From the NCBI RefSeq assembly GCF_003258355.1, contig NZ_QKPO01000004.1, forward strand, positions 1 to 64,000: a DNA stretch of 64,000 bases, in the 5' to 3' direction. The first letter of the stretch is position 1, and every line of letters begins with the position of its first letter. Below, in pieces: positions 33,920 through 43,545 of this stretch. The position numbers and the translations under genes are program-made. The notes under the pieces were generated by a model. The model saw nothing but the letters and a program-made list of their open reading frames with translations, searched no databases and had not been told where the DNA came from. Source of the DNA: Confluentibacter sediminis (GTDB taxonomy: Bacteria > Bacteroidota > Bacteroidia > Flavobacteriales > Flavobacteriaceae).

Positions 33920-35224
33920 TTAAGCTAAGGCTTCTTTGTAGACTTTAAGACAACGCTCTCTAGCAAAAGCATGGTCTACTATAGGTTGTGGATAGGTGAG
34001 TTCTTGAAAGTTGGGTACCCAAGTATGGATGTATTTTAAATCTGTATCGAACTTTTCTATTTGTGTCGTTGGATTAAAAATTCTGAAATACGGAGCAGCA
34101 TCTACGCCACAACCGGCAACCCATTGCCAATTGCCCACATTGCTAGCCATATCATAATCATGTAATTTTTCAGCGAAATAGGCTTCGCCCCAACGCCAGT
34201 CTATCAATAAATGTTTGCACAAAAAACTAGCAACTAACATACGTACTCGGTTATGCATGAATCCAGTCTGGTTCAGTTGCCGCATTCCGGCATCCACCAA
34301 GGGATACCCCGTTTTACCATCGCACCATGCTTTAAATTCTGTTTCGTTATTACGCCAAACAATGCGGTCGTATTGCGGTTTAAAACTTTGTGTTGCCGTT
34401 TGTGGGAAATGCCAAAGAATCTGCATGAAAAATTCGCGCCAAATAAGTTCTTGCCAAAAGATTTCATTTTTTTCTGAAACAGCTTTTTGAATTATCTTTC
34501 GAATGCTCACCGTTCCGAATCGTAAATGTGCTCCTAGTTTGGAAGTGGAATCTTGTGCAGGGAAATTTCTGGTGGCTTCGTAATGTTGAATTAAACTTGG
34601 GGGTACTTTATAAGCTGCGATGGTTTGTGAGGCTGTTTTAAAGCCCATTTTGTTTAAGGAAACATTGGGCAATTCGGTATTCTTAAGTAAGTTTTTTGAA
34701 TATTCTAAAGGATTGTAATGCTCTAATGTAATGGTTTTAAAAGTAGATTTCCATAATTTCATGTATGGTGTATATACCACATACGGACTCCCATCACTTT
34801 TTACAATCTCACTTTTTTCAAAAATAACTTGGTCTTTAAAGCTTTTAAAAGCGATGTTGTGTTTTTCTAATAAGTATTTAATATCCGCATCACGCTTAAT
34901 GGCGTACGGTTCGTAATCATGATTGGTATAAACCGCTTTAATGTTATAATCAGCTATTAATTGCTTGTAAACATCAATAGGATTCCCATGATACATAGCA
35001 AGATTACTTTCATATTTATTTTTAAGAGTGTCTCGCATGTTCTGAAGGGTTTCAAAAATAAACCTAACACGTGCATCATCTTCTGGTAGTACCTCAAGAA
35101 TGTGTTTATCAAAAATAAAAATAGGGAGTACGTTTTCTTGGTGTTTTAAAGCTTCATAAAAACCTTTGTTATCATCTAGACGTAAATCACGCCTAAACCA
35201 AAAAATGCTGATAGGTGCTTTCAT
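33920..35224 (-). CDS. Deoxyribodipyrimidine photolyase/cryptochrome family protein
   Basis: The 434-residue flavoprotein begins SIFWFRRDLRLDDNKGF (photolyase N-terminal antenna domain). Its C-terminal FAD domain includes KLGAHLRFGTVSIRKI, WQELIWREFFMQILWHFP, GYPLVDAGMRQLNQTGFMHNRVRM and NVGNWQWVAGCGVDAAPYFRIFNP. These are typical of class I CPD photolyases, which repair UV dimers with blue light. It is the last of a leftward cluster with an SRPBCC protein, TspO and glutathione peroxidase, a light and oxidative-stress group. Confidence 0.93.
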   Translation of the reverse strand: MKAPISIFWFRRDLRLDDNKGFYEALKHQENVLPIFIFDKHILEVLPEDDARVRFIFETLQNMRDTLKNKYESNLAMYHGNPIDVYKQLIADYNIKAVYTNHDYEPYAIKRDADIKYLLEKHNIAFKSFKDQVIFEKSEIVKSDGSPYVVYTPYMKLWKSTFKTITLEHYNPLEYSKNLLKNTELPNVSLNKMGFKTASQTIAAYKVPPSLIQHYEATRNFPAQDSTSKLGAHLRFGTVSIRKIIQKAVSEKNEIFWQELIWREFFMQILWHFPQTATQSFKPQYDRIVWRNNETEFKAWCDGKTGYPLVDAGMRQLNQTGFMHNRVRMLVASFLCKHLLIDWRWGEAYFAEKLHDYDMASNVGNWQWVAGCGVDAAPYFRIFNPTTQIEKFDTDLKYIHTWVPNFQELTYPQPIVDHAFARERCLKVYKEALA

Positions 35225-35227
35225 AAT

Positions 35228-35689
35228 TTAAAATTTACCAAACAGTTCTTCTAGTTTAATGGTTCGGTAATTAAAAATTTCTTCTAATTTGGGTTTCACT
35301 AAAATAGGATGGACGAGTTGCCCTAAAATTCCAAAAGGCACTTTATAATCGATAAGGTCTTCCATTTCAATACCACCATCAATCTCTTTAATAAAATGTT
35401 TGTGATGCCACAAGGCATAAGGTCCAAAACGTTGTTCGTCAACGAAATAGTCGTCATTAACAACATGAGTGATTTCTGTGACCCATTTGGTTTTAATGCC
35501 CCAAATAGGCGTCACAATATATTGAATAATTTGCCCCGCAAACATGGGTCTGTCTGCCCCAGATAAAATATCAAAACCCATATAATCTGGTGTTATGGTT
35601 TTTAGATTTTTTGGATCTGATAGAAAGGCCCAAGCCTGCGCTCTTGAAATGGGTAACTTCTGTTTTTTATGAAGCGTATAGACTTTCAT
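35228..35689 (-). CDS. SRPBCC family ligand-binding protein
   Basis: The 153-residue protein has the helix-grip SRPBCC pattern: LPISRAQAWAFLSDPKNLKTITPDYMGF at the start, a core strand region RFGPYALWHHKHFIKEIDGGIEMEDLIDYKVPFG, and a C-terminal helix. Homologues next to photolyase genes are often labelled cell division inhibitor SulA-like, without proof. It lies 3 bases upstream of the photolyase gene and is co-transcribed with it. Confidence 0.85.
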   Translation of the reverse strand: MKVYTLHKKQKLPISRAQAWAFLSDPKNLKTITPDYMGFDILSGADRPMFAGQIIQYIVTPIWGIKTKWVTEITHVVNDDYFVDEQRFGPYALWHHKHFIKEIDGGIEMEDLIDYKVPFGILGQLVHPILVKPKLEEIFNYRTIKLEELFGKF

Positions 35690-35692
35690 TAA

Positions 35693-36154
35693 TTAATTAT
35701 TAAAAAGAATATAGGCGTTAAGAGACGTCGCAATGCACAGCCAAATAAAATAGGGAAGTATTAAAATGCTTATTAACTTTAATGTATGTATGTAAGTGAA
35801 TAAAAAGAGGGCAATTACTATGGTGAGTAATACAATAACCAAAAGTCCGAAACTTATTAAATGTTGATTAAAGAATATAAAATTCCAAGATACATTAAGT
35901 ACAAACTGAATGGTGAACAATGTTTTTACTTTACTGGTTGGTAATGCCGTATACAAATAAGCCATATATACCGAAAAACAAACCATTATAAACGACCAAG
36001 CAGTCCCGAAAACCCAGTTTGGTGGTGTCCAAGGTGCTTGGTTTAAATTGGTGTACCAGGTTGTTAAAGGCCCATTGTTCATCAACAAAATGCCTAGTCC
36101 TAAAGCACTAAAATTGATGATTAAAAATACAGATAAGGGTTTTAGAATTTTCAC
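35693..36154 (-). CDS. TspO/MBR family protein
   Basis: The 153-residue membrane protein has five hydrophobic helices and the TspO motifs WYTNLNQAPWTPPNWVFGTAWSFIMV and FVLNVSWNFIFF. TspO binds porphyrins and related ligands and modulates responses to light and oxidative stress. The gene overlaps the start region of its SRPBCC neighbour's operon by spacing only (3 bases) and overlaps the upstream glutathione peroxidase stop by 4 bases, so it is in the same operon. Confidence 0.93.
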   Translation of the reverse strand: MKILKPLSVFLIINFSALGLGILLMNNGPLTTWYTNLNQAPWTPPNWVFGTAWSFIMVCFSVYMAYLYTALPTSKVKTLFTIQFVLNVSWNFIFFNQHLISFGLLVIVLLTIVIALFLFTYIHTLKLISILILPYFIWLCIATSLNAYILFNN

Positions 36155-36690
36155 AATAGGTTTTTAGTTATTTTAGCATCCATAGGAGTTACGGCAGATA
36201 AATAATAATCTACTAAATTACCTTTACCATCCACTAAATATTTTTGAAAATTCCATTTCACTTCAGAATCGACTTTACCATTTTTAGATGCTTTTGTTAA
36301 CCATTGGTATAATGGATGTTGATTGTCGCCTTTGACATCTAATTTTTCGGTCATTAAAAAAGTAACGCCATAATTAGCTGTACAAAATTCTTTTATGTCT
36401 TTAGCCGTTCCTGGCTCTTGATTCGCAAATTGATTAGAAGGGGCACCAATTACCATAAGATCGCTTTTGTATTTATTATATAGCTCTTGCAATTGGGCAT
36501 ATTGCGGTGTAAAACCACATTTAGAAGCTACATTAACGAACAAAATGTGTTTCCCTTTAAAAGCAGCTAGGTCGATAGGACTTCCATCTAAAGCTGTTAA
36601 TTTAATATCATAAATAGATTGTGATTTTGATTGGGCCATAGATTTTGTGGAGACCAATAGAATTAAACTTAATAAGAGTATTTTTTTCAT
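36151..36690 (-). CDS. Glutathione peroxidase family protein, exported
   Basis: The 179-residue thiol peroxidase has a signal peptide (MKKILLLSLILLVSTKSMAQ) and the active-site segment FVNVASKCGFTPQYAQLQ with cysteine in place of selenocysteine. The conserved Q is in GAPSNQFANQEPG and the W in WNFQKYLVD. It reduces peroxides, probably with thioredoxin-like donors in the periplasm. A longer frame from 36720 adds 10 unlikely residues, so the ATG at 36690 is used. It is the first gene of the TspO/photolyase operon. Confidence 0.9.
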   Translation of the reverse strand: MKKILLLSLILLVSTKSMAQSKSQSIYDIKLTALDGSPIDLAAFKGKHILFVNVASKCGFTPQYAQLQELYNKYKSDLMVIGAPSNQFANQEPGTAKDIKEFCTANYGVTFLMTEKLDVKGDNQHPLYQWLTKASKNGKVDSEVKWNFQKYLVDGKGNLVDYYLSAVTPMDAKITKNLL

Positions 36691-36874
36691 AGGATTAGAT
36701 TTTAAATGATAACAGTCCACAATCTATTTGTAACACGTTACCAGAGATAGATGCAGCCTTTTCTCATAGTAAAAATACTGCCATTTATGTAACTTTATTA
36801 GAATTTAAGATTTTTTTAAGAGGAAGGCATTCTATAATCTCTTCAACCATTTTATGATTCTTTGATTTATTTGT

Positions 36875-37090
36875 TTATGGACGTCCTTTCAGACGCTTTT
36901 CAATTTTTTGTTTTATAGCTGTAAGGCGTTTCATGAGATCCATTAATTTTGGATCTTTTTCGGTTTTATAAACTGAATTCAAATCTAAAATAAGTTCTTT
37001 TACTTCTCTTGATGCTTCTATACGCTCACTAGTTGTTTTAAATACTTGCTTGCGTTGTTCAAATTCTAGTGCTTTACTAACAATTTCCAT
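36875..37090 (-). CDS. Small helical conserved hypothetical protein
   Basis: This 71-residue highly charged protein is predicted almost entirely helical, with a coiled-coil tendency (ERIEASREVKELILDLNSVY and LMDLMKRLTAIKQKIEKRLKG). There is no signal or membrane segment. It stands alone, on the strand opposite the following mgtC-like gene. The clean start and biased codon pattern suggest a real gene, but I do not recognise a named family. Confidence 0.65.
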   Translation of the reverse strand: MEIVSKALEFEQRKQVFKTTSERIEASREVKELILDLNSVYKTEKDPKLMDLMKRLTAIKQKIEKRLKGRP

Positions 37091-37317
37091 ATGCTCTTGT
37101 CTAAAATATTATTTATTTTGATATAAAAATGGCATTTTGCCACAATGTAACAATATAATAAATTACACGATATTTTCTTTGTTTTTATGGATATATTAAG
37201 TAAATATTAGCATTTGTATAAGTTTAATTCCTTTTTTAAGTCGGAAAATATATTGTGTAAAATTGTGGGTATTTGATGCTGATTATTAATTTTAATATTT
37301 TTAAATAAAAAGGCAAG

Positions 37318-37743
37318 ATGTGTTTAAAGGATTTTATAGTTCGTTTAGGAATTGCTTTAGCAGCAGGTTTAATTATAGGTTTTGAACGTCAATGGCATCA
37401 CAAATCGGCAGGTTTAAAAACAAATATGTTGGTGTCTACGGGGAGTGCCATATTTGTTTTGCTTTCTATTAAAATGGCCGTAGCTGAACCAACTATTGAT
37501 GTCACCAGAATTATAGCTCAGGTAGTAACTGGAGTAGGTTTTTTAGGAGCAGGCGTTATTTTTAGAGAAGGGACTAGTGTACACGGATTAACTACGGCAG
37601 CTACCATTTGGTGTAGTGCCGCTATTGGTTGTATGGCCGCAACGGGTTATCTTATAGAGACTTTAATATGTACTGTTTTAGTGGTTTTTGTAAATTCTTT
37701 TTTAGAACCTTTGGATACTTGGTTAAAAAATAGAAAACAATAA
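37318..37743 (+). CDS. MgtC/SapB family membrane protein
   Basis: The 141-residue protein has four hydrophobic helices and the MgtC signature: LAAGLIIGFERQWHHKSAGLKTNMLVSTGSA, then GVGFLGAGVIFREG and HGLTTAATIWCSAAIGCMAATG. It contains only the membrane domain and lacks the C-terminal ACT-like extension of virulence MgtC. Family members relate to Mg2+ limitation and membrane ATPase control. It is monocistronic and converges on the hydrolase gene. Confidence 0.92.
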   Translation: MCLKDFIVRLGIALAAGLIIGFERQWHHKSAGLKTNMLVSTGSAIFVLLSIKMAVAEPTIDVTRIIAQVVTGVGFLGAGVIFREGTSVHGLTTAATIWCSAAIGCMAATGYLIETLICTVLVVFVNSFLEPLDTWLKNRKQ

Positions 37744-37760
37744 AAACCCTTTAATTTGTA

Positions 37761-38663
37761 TTACTGAGTAATTTTAGCTTGGTAGAATTTTTTCTCGAAT
37801 ACGATATCTTTAACAAAAACAAAGGCTTCCTTAATATCATCATTAGGAATGTCGAAATCGTTATGTTCCTGTTTTAGATAACTGTAAAGTATAAAGCTAG
37901 AATTGAGACTTTCTAATTTTTCGGCGATTCGTTTTGAGCCATCAATAATTAAAAAACCTTTACTTTTTAAATCGCAATTATGGTGCGCCCCTTTTCCATA
38001 AGGGACAACTTTATCATTAACACCGTGATAAAAGACACTTGGTACTGTGTTTTTATTTATTAAATCGGCATTTAATATAGCTCCAGAAACAGCGATAACA
38101 GCAGCAGGTTTAATATCGGCATATCTATCTGAATTTTTAATGACCAATTCTCTATTGTACACGACATTTAAAGCTGTTTCGGCACCAGCACTTACCCCTA
38201 ATAGAACAATTTTTGAATCATCAATTCTAAAATTGTCTTTATAATTAACCAAATATTGTAAGGCACTTAGTAAATCGTCAGCCGCATTCTGGTATATTTT
38301 TATTTTTTTGTTAGCAGATAAATTACAGCCAAAATAATCGCCTTTACCTAATAGTCTGTAGTCAATAGAAGTAACTACATATCCTTTTTTTGACACATTT
38401 TCAGCTAAATTAATTAAAGATAGGTCGTTTCTTTTTCCAGAATTGAAACCGCCACCATGTACAATAACAAATAGCGCCCTTTTTTCGACTAATGAATCGT
38501 TTTCAGGTTCGTAAACATCCAATTTCAATGTATCTTTTCCTTTAACTGAATAATTGTAAGTTTTACTTGTAACGGTCTCGAATATAGGATCAATATATCT
38601 TGTTTGCGATAGAGCAATAAAAGAAAAAAATAACAATATAAATGTTGCTACCTTGTTGTTCAT
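37761..38663 (-). CDS. Secreted carboxylesterase-like alpha/beta hydrolase
   Basis: The 300-residue protein has a signal peptide (MNNKVATFILLFFSFIALSQ), an oxyanion-hole motif VIVHGGGFNSGKRN, the nucleophile GVSAGAET at about residue 155 and a catalytic H near VFYHGVNDKVVPYG and KQEHNDFD. This is the BD-FAE/Aes esterase-lipase pattern. It probably cleaves acetyl or other short acyl esters outside the cytoplasm. No operon partners. Confidence 0.85.
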   Translation of the reverse strand: MNNKVATFILLFFSFIALSQTRYIDPIFETVTSKTYNYSVKGKDTLKLDVYEPENDSLVEKRALFVIVHGGGFNSGKRNDLSLINLAENVSKKGYVVTSIDYRLLGKGDYFGCNLSANKKIKIYQNAADDLLSALQYLVNYKDNFRIDDSKIVLLGVSAGAETALNVVYNRELVIKNSDRYADIKPAAVIAVSGAILNADLINKNTVPSVFYHGVNDKVVPYGKGAHHNCDLKSKGFLIIDGSKRIAEKLESLNSSFILYSYLKQEHNDFDIPNDDIKEAFVFVKDIVFEKKFYQAKITQ

Positions 38664-39176
38664 ATTATGATATAGATTGAATAATTATAAGAATGAAAAT
38701 AATCGCCAAAGTAAGTGTTAAAAAAGGAACTATGAAAGCATTTGTTAACAGTATTTTAAAGAAATAAATTTTTGAAAATGAAAAGGTTTCAAGGAAAGTA
38801 TTAGAAAGTCTATTTTAAATTTGATAAAATAAATTATCCGGATTTTGATGCAAAGGGATATTTTGTCTATATCAGAATTAAATCAATACAGACAAAATTA
38901 TATTGCGAGTTATTTGGTTAGGGAAGTAGGGAATGAGATGATTTGCAAAAAGATGTTTTGAAATCCTTTAATCAAGATGCCTTATCGACAAAAATATTCA
39001 CTTTTTGACCAATGGTTAGTAGATAATATTACTGCTTTTGACAGCAGTTGAAAATAGGTGAATTAAAAATCGGAAGCGAAAATTAGAATATGGTATGAAA
39101 AGGATAGTTGCTTAATATTCAAAAGTCCAAATTGAAATGATGGAAGGTATTATGAAACAATTAAAAAAAACAAGAC
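38664..39176. other. 513-base gap with possible gene remnants
   Basis: No convincing full gene is present. Two short open stretches follow each other: a 37-codon ORF at 38848-38961 (MQRDILSISELNQYRQ...) and a frame that continues with MPYRQKYSLFDQW at about 38974. Their composition looks coding, but they are broken by stops, which suggests a decayed gene. No homology can be assigned. Confidence 0.35.
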
Positions 39177-39821
39177 CTAATTTTTTAATAATCTATAACT
39201 ATAAACACCCAGAATGGCACCTACAGTAGGAGTTATAATATAAAGCCATAAATATTGGAAATGCCAGGTAAAAAGGGCAGGAGCTATAGAACGAATGGGG
39301 TTCATAGAGGCTTTAGTCATGGGGCCAGCAAACATAGCTTCTAATAAAATAACACCGCCAACCGCAAAGGCTGCCAATACTCCTATTTCTTTGCTGCCAG
39401 AAGATACGTTTAGAATCACTAACATTAAAAAAAAAGTCATGATGCATTCTAAAATAGCGGCTTTGTATGATTCAAAACCTATAGCAGGTGTGGTTTCACC
39501 TAAAAACTGACTTTCAGGAAATAAAAACCAAAGCATAAAACTAGCGAAAATGGCACCTATGGCTTGAGCTAACATGTATTTTGGGACTTCTTTCCAATCA
39601 AATTTTTTTGCGAAAGCAAATCCAATGGTGACCGCAGGATTAAAATGGGCTCCAGAAATTTCACCAAAAGCAAGAATCATAGACATCACAATTAGTCCCC
39701 AAGTAATAGCAATACCAACATGAGATACGCCGCCATTGGTTATTTCATTGATAGTCATTGCACCACAGCCACAAAACACCATAGCAAAGGTGCCTATTAT
39801 TTCAGCGTAATATTTTTTCAT
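39177..39821 (-). CDS. Aquaporin/MIP family channel
   Basis: The 214-residue channel has six hydrophobic helices and the two half-helix motifs: HFNPAVTIGF (NPA) at about residue 60 and SMNPIRSIAPA near 172. The second motif is NPI instead of NPA but keeps the arginine that forms the selectivity filter. The N-terminus (YAEIIGTFAMVFCGCGAM) is typical of MIP proteins. An aromatic-rich AqpZ-like water channel is likelier than a glycerol facilitator, given the compact loops. It is monocistronic. Confidence 0.92.
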   Translation of the reverse strand: MKKYYAEIIGTFAMVFCGCGAMTINEITNGGVSHVGIAITWGLIVMSMILAFGEISGAHFNPAVTIGFAFAKKFDWKEVPKYMLAQAIGAIFASFMLWFLFPESQFLGETTPAIGFESYKAAILECIMTFFLMLVILNVSSGSKEIGVLAAFAVGGVILLEAMFAGPMTKASMNPIRSIAPALFTWHFQYLWLYIITPTVGAILGVYSYRLLKN

Positions 39822-39927
39822 TTCAGGAATTTGGGTAAATATACAATACCTTAATTTAAGGTTTTGTTAACAAATTAGAATTTAAGAATGTTTAATTTTA
39901 AAACCATTAAAAATCTAAAAAAAAACG

Positions 39928-40779
39928 ATGAAAAAACTATTAGTATTATTGCTAACCATGACTACGGTGTATATGGTTAATGCACAAATTGTAACACCAC
40001 AACCAAGCCCGCACTCTAAAATTGAACAAAAAGTTGGATTAACAGATGTGACTTTGGAGTACAGTAGACCAAGTATGAAAGGAAGAACCATTTTTGGTGA
40101 TTTAGTACCTTATGGTCAAGTTTGGCGTTTAGGAGCCAATGAGAATACAAAGATTACTTTTAGTACCGATGTAACCATTGGTGGTACTAAACTAAAATCA
40201 GGATCTTATGCGGTTTATGCCATACCAAATGCTAAAGCTTGGGATATTATATTTTATACAGATACAACAAATTGGGGGAATCCATCTAAATGGGACGATT
40301 CAAAAGTTGCTGCAAAAGTAACTTCAGAAATATATCCAATGCCTATGGATGTTGAAACGTTTACTATGACATTTGATGATTTAACTAGTGGAAGTGCTAC
40401 TTTGGGTATACTTTGGGAAAAAGTCTATGTTGGTGTTAAAATTGAAGTGCCAACAGATGATATGGTGTTAGCTAGTATCAATGATGTTATGAATGCGACA
40501 CCTACTGCTAATGATTATTATAATGCAGCGGTTTATTATTTACAAGAAAATAAAGATATTGAACAAGCTAAAACTTGGATGGATAAAGCTATAAACATGG
40601 CTGGTGATAAAGTGCCATATTATCAGTTGAGACAACAATCTTTAATTTATGCTAAAGCAGGCGATAAAAAAGGAGCTATAGCTATTGCTAAAAAATCGTT
40701 AGCTGCTGCTGAAACTGCTGGTAATGGTGATTATGTAAAAATGAATAAAGACTCTTTAAAAGAGTGGGGAGCCATGTAA
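39928..40779 (+). CDS. DUF2911 family exported protein with TPR-like tail
   Basis: The 283-residue protein has a signal peptide (MKKLLVLLLTMTTVYMVNAQ) and a DUF2911 beta domain (about residues 25-165), recognised by VTLEYSRPSMKGRTIFGDLVPYGQVWRLGANENTKI. The C-terminal helical part (about 195-283) has repeat-like pairs such as NDYYNAAVYYLQENKDIEQAKTWMDKAI. Location is the periplasm or outer membrane. Function is unknown, though common in Bacteroidetes. Confidence 0.9.
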   Translation: MKKLLVLLLTMTTVYMVNAQIVTPQPSPHSKIEQKVGLTDVTLEYSRPSMKGRTIFGDLVPYGQVWRLGANENTKITFSTDVTIGGTKLKSGSYAVYAIPNAKAWDIIFYTDTTNWGNPSKWDDSKVAAKVTSEIYPMPMDVETFTMTFDDLTSGSATLGILWEKVYVGVKIEVPTDDMVLASINDVMNATPTANDYYNAAVYYLQENKDIEQAKTWMDKAINMAGDKVPYYQLRQQSLIYAKAGDKKGAIAIAKKSLAAAETAGNGDYVKMNKDSLKEWGAM

Positions 40780-40818
40780 TTTAGATTTTTAAAATTTTTA
40801 GAGTTGTTCATATAAATT

Positions 40819-40853
40819 AAAAAGCCTAACAGACTTATTTTGTTAGGCTTTTT
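40819..40853. terminator. Bidirectional hairpin terminator
   Basis: A 12-base perfect stem (AAAAAGCCTAAC at 40819-40830 / GTTAGGCTTTTT at 40842-40853) with an 11-base loop lies between the convergent DUF2911 and Gfo/Idh genes and can stop both transcripts. Confidence 0.85.
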
Positions 40854-40858
40854 AATTC

Positions 40859-41851
40859 TTAATAATTTAGGCCAATGATTTCCCTAACATCATCAAGTAG
40901 TTTGATAAGGTTTCTACTGAAATCAAAAGTCATAATATCGCTTTCTTTTTTCCCTTCTTGAAGCAATTTATTGAAATGAATGGTTTCGTATTTATAACCG
41001 AAAATATGGTTATCATATCCGAAATCAATGGTTTCTTCTCTGCCATCTGAAATTAAAGTCACCGTACTCGGGCAATGAAATTCTCTATTAATTTTGATGG
41101 TCCCTTTTTCGCAATAAAAAATAGCTTCGGTTGGTAATATTTCTTTTAGGGAACTTTTTAAATAAGCTTTTACAAGGTTGTTGTAATCGAAAGTCATATC
41201 GCAAGAAGCATCTGTTCCATTTTCAAAAAAAGTAGCATTGGCATCTATATGATTAGGCATGCCTAATGTTGATAAACTCACAAAAATAGGGTAGATGCCA
41301 ATATCTAAGAGACTGCCACCTCCAACGTCTTTATTAAAAAGTCTTTCATTTGTGTTATAAGGTCTTTTAAAACCAAAATCACTTTCAATTTTTAAAATAT
41401 GACCAAAGGTTTTATTTTTTAAAGCTGTTAAGGCGTATTGATAGTGAGGCAAGAAATAGGTCCAAAGGGCTTCCATTAAAAGTACATTTTTCTCTTTTGC
41501 TTTTGCGATCATGATGTCAACATCTTGCGCATTCATCGCAAAAGGTTTTTCACCTAAAACAGCGATGCCATTTTCTAAACACATCAGGGCATTTTCTTTA
41601 TGTAAGGCATGAGGTGTTGCTATATAAACGGCATCAATATCAGGGTCGTTTGCCAAATCTTCATAAGATGCATAGGCTTTAGATGCCCCGTATTTTTCAG
41701 CAAATTCATCTGCTTTTTCTTGTGTTCTTGAAGCTACAGCATATAGTTCGGCATCTTGAATGGTTAAAAGGTCGTTAGCAAATTTATTTGCAATACCTCC
41801 TAAGCCAATAATGCCCCATTTAATTTTTTTAAGTTGTGATTGTTCTGTCAT
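40859..41851 (-). CDS. Gfo/Idh/MocA family oxidoreductase
   Basis: The 330-residue NAD(P)-dependent dehydrogenase has an N-terminal Rossmann fold (KWGIIGLGGIANKFANDLL, residues 10-28). The conserved EKPFA at about 98 contains the catalytic lysine region, and a C-terminal alpha/beta domain with GGGSLLDIGIYPI follows. Family members oxidise sugars, inositol or related polyols. Its start overlaps the symporter gene by 23 bases, making it the last gene of an operon with a PIG-L deacetylase and a sodium symporter, so a carbohydrate substrate is likely. Confidence 0.9.
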   Translation of the reverse strand: MTEQSQLKKIKWGIIGLGGIANKFANDLLTIQDAELYAVASRTQEKADEFAEKYGASKAYASYEDLANDPDIDAVYIATPHALHKENALMCLENGIAVLGEKPFAMNAQDVDIMIAKAKEKNVLLMEALWTYFLPHYQYALTALKNKTFGHILKIESDFGFKRPYNTNERLFNKDVGGGSLLDIGIYPIFVSLSTLGMPNHIDANATFFENGTDASCDMTFDYNNLVKAYLKSSLKEILPTEAIFYCEKGTIKINREFHCPSTVTLISDGREETIDFGYDNHIFGYKYETIHFNKLLQEGKKESDIMTFDFSRNLIKLLDDVREIIGLNY

Positions 41852-43541
41852 TTTTATGAGTTAGTTGTAATATCATTGCAATAGTAATAACTATAGCACA
41901 TCCCACAAAATTTAACCACAAAAAAGGAAGATTAATAAATTCGTATAAATCTAAAAAATAAAGTGAAATGACTATGATTTGCGTGATTAATGCCGCTATA
42001 AATACGGCTTTTCCTTTTACAAATTTAAAGAAAAATGCCAATAAAAAGATGCCTAACACATTGCCATAAAATATGGAGCCAATAATGTTAACTAACTGTA
42101 TTAAATTTTCGGCAAGATTGGCAATACAAGCAACGCAAATAGCTAAAATGCCCCAAGCAAATGTAAACCACTTAGAGGCTTTTACCATCTCTTCCTCGGT
42201 TTTTTCGCCTGTGTTTCGCTTGTATAAATCCATGGTGGTAGTAGAGCCCAAAGCATTTAATTCGCTAGAGGTGCTAGACATGGCTGCACTCAAAATAACG
42301 GCTAGTAAAAGCCCAATAAGTCCCCTAGGTAAATTATTTAAAATGAAATAAATGAATACATAATCAACATCATTATTTTCTATTTTAATATTTTGTTTTT
42401 CAGCCGCTTTGGCAATCAATGACTTCGCTTTTTTTCGAACATCATCATTCGCATTATTTGTTGATGCAATATATTTTTCAGAATCAGGATTTTCAGAATT
42501 TATATAAGAGGTTATATGCTTTTGTTTATTATTGAAAATGACGTCACTTTCTTGCTGAAGCGATTTATAATCGTTAGCAAACTCAGAATGTAATACAAAT
42601 TCCGTGGCATTGGGATTAAAATTGATAGGTGCTTGATTGAACTGATAAAATACAAATACCATGATACCGACCAAAAGAATAAAAAATTGCATCGGGACTT
42701 TTAGCAGACCATTAAATAGGAGGCCCAATTGCATTTCTTTAACAGATTTTCCAGATAAATAACGTTGCACTTGACTTTGGTCCGTTCCAAAATACGATAA
42801 CATTAAAAATGTACCACCAATAATACCACTCCAAAAAGTATAACGGTTATTAAAATCAAATGAAAAATCTAAAATATTCATTTTTCCACTGGCACTGGCA
42901 ATTTCCAGTGCTTTGTTAAATGTAATATCTTGCGGCAATTTGCTGATTATGATAAAGAAAGCAACCAACATTCCTGAAAAGATGATGACCATTTGATGCT
43001 TTTGAGTCACGTTAACAGCTTTAGTACCACCGGAAACCGTATAGATTATAACCAAAATTCCAATGATGATATTAAGAAGCATGAGATTCCAACCTAGTAC
43101 AACGGACAAAATAATGGCCGGAGCAAAAATGGTAATCCCTGCAGCCAATCCACGTTGAATTAAAAACAAAATAGCAGTCAGCGTTCTGGTTTTTAAATCG
43201 AATCTATTTTCTAAAAACTCGTAAGCTGTATAAACATTTAAGCGGTGATATAAAGGAATAAAAACCATGCAAATAACAATCATGGCTATGGGTAATCCAA
43301 AATAGAATTGCACAAACCCCATCCCGTCATTAAAAGCTTGACCTGGGGTAGAAAGAAATGTAATAGCACTGGCTTGTGTCGCCATGACTGATAAACCAAT
43401 GGTCCACCATTTAGACGTTTTCCCGCCTTTTAAATAATCTTGTACATTTTTGCTTCCCCGTGTTTGCCAGGTACCGTAAGCCACAATACCCAATAAGGTG
43501 ACTAATAAAACAATCCAATCTATCCAGTAGAGTTTTTGCAT
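41829..43541 (-). CDS. Sodium:solute symporter (SSS family)
   Basis: The 570-residue transporter has about 13 membrane helices and SSS features: WIDWIVLLVTLLGIVAYGTW at the start, GGKTSKWWTIGLSVMATQASAITFLSTPGQAF, and GLLLAVILSAAMSSTSSELNALGSTTTMDLY for the sodium-binding helix. A hydrophilic insert (about 305-390) is typical of flavobacterial sugar/sialic acid-type symporters. It sits between a 31-residue membrane peptide and the Gfo/Idh gene in one operon, so the cargo is probably a sugar or amino sugar. Confidence 0.92.
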   Translation of the reverse strand: MQKLYWIDWIVLLVTLLGIVAYGTWQTRGSKNVQDYLKGGKTSKWWTIGLSVMATQASAITFLSTPGQAFNDGMGFVQFYFGLPIAMIVICMVFIPLYHRLNVYTAYEFLENRFDLKTRTLTAILFLIQRGLAAGITIFAPAIILSVVLGWNLMLLNIIIGILVIIYTVSGGTKAVNVTQKHQMVIIFSGMLVAFFIIISKLPQDITFNKALEIASASGKMNILDFSFDFNNRYTFWSGIIGGTFLMLSYFGTDQSQVQRYLSGKSVKEMQLGLLFNGLLKVPMQFFILLVGIMVFVFYQFNQAPINFNPNATEFVLHSEFANDYKSLQQESDVIFNNKQKHITSYINSENPDSEKYIASTNNANDDVRKKAKSLIAKAAEKQNIKIENNDVDYVFIYFILNNLPRGLIGLLLAVILSAAMSSTSSELNALGSTTTMDLYKRNTGEKTEEEMVKASKWFTFAWGILAICVACIANLAENLIQLVNIIGSIFYGNVLGIFLLAFFFKFVKGKAVFIAALITQIIVISLYFLDLYEFINLPFLWLNFVGCAIVITIAMILQLTHKNDRTITT

Positions 43542-43545
43542 TGTT

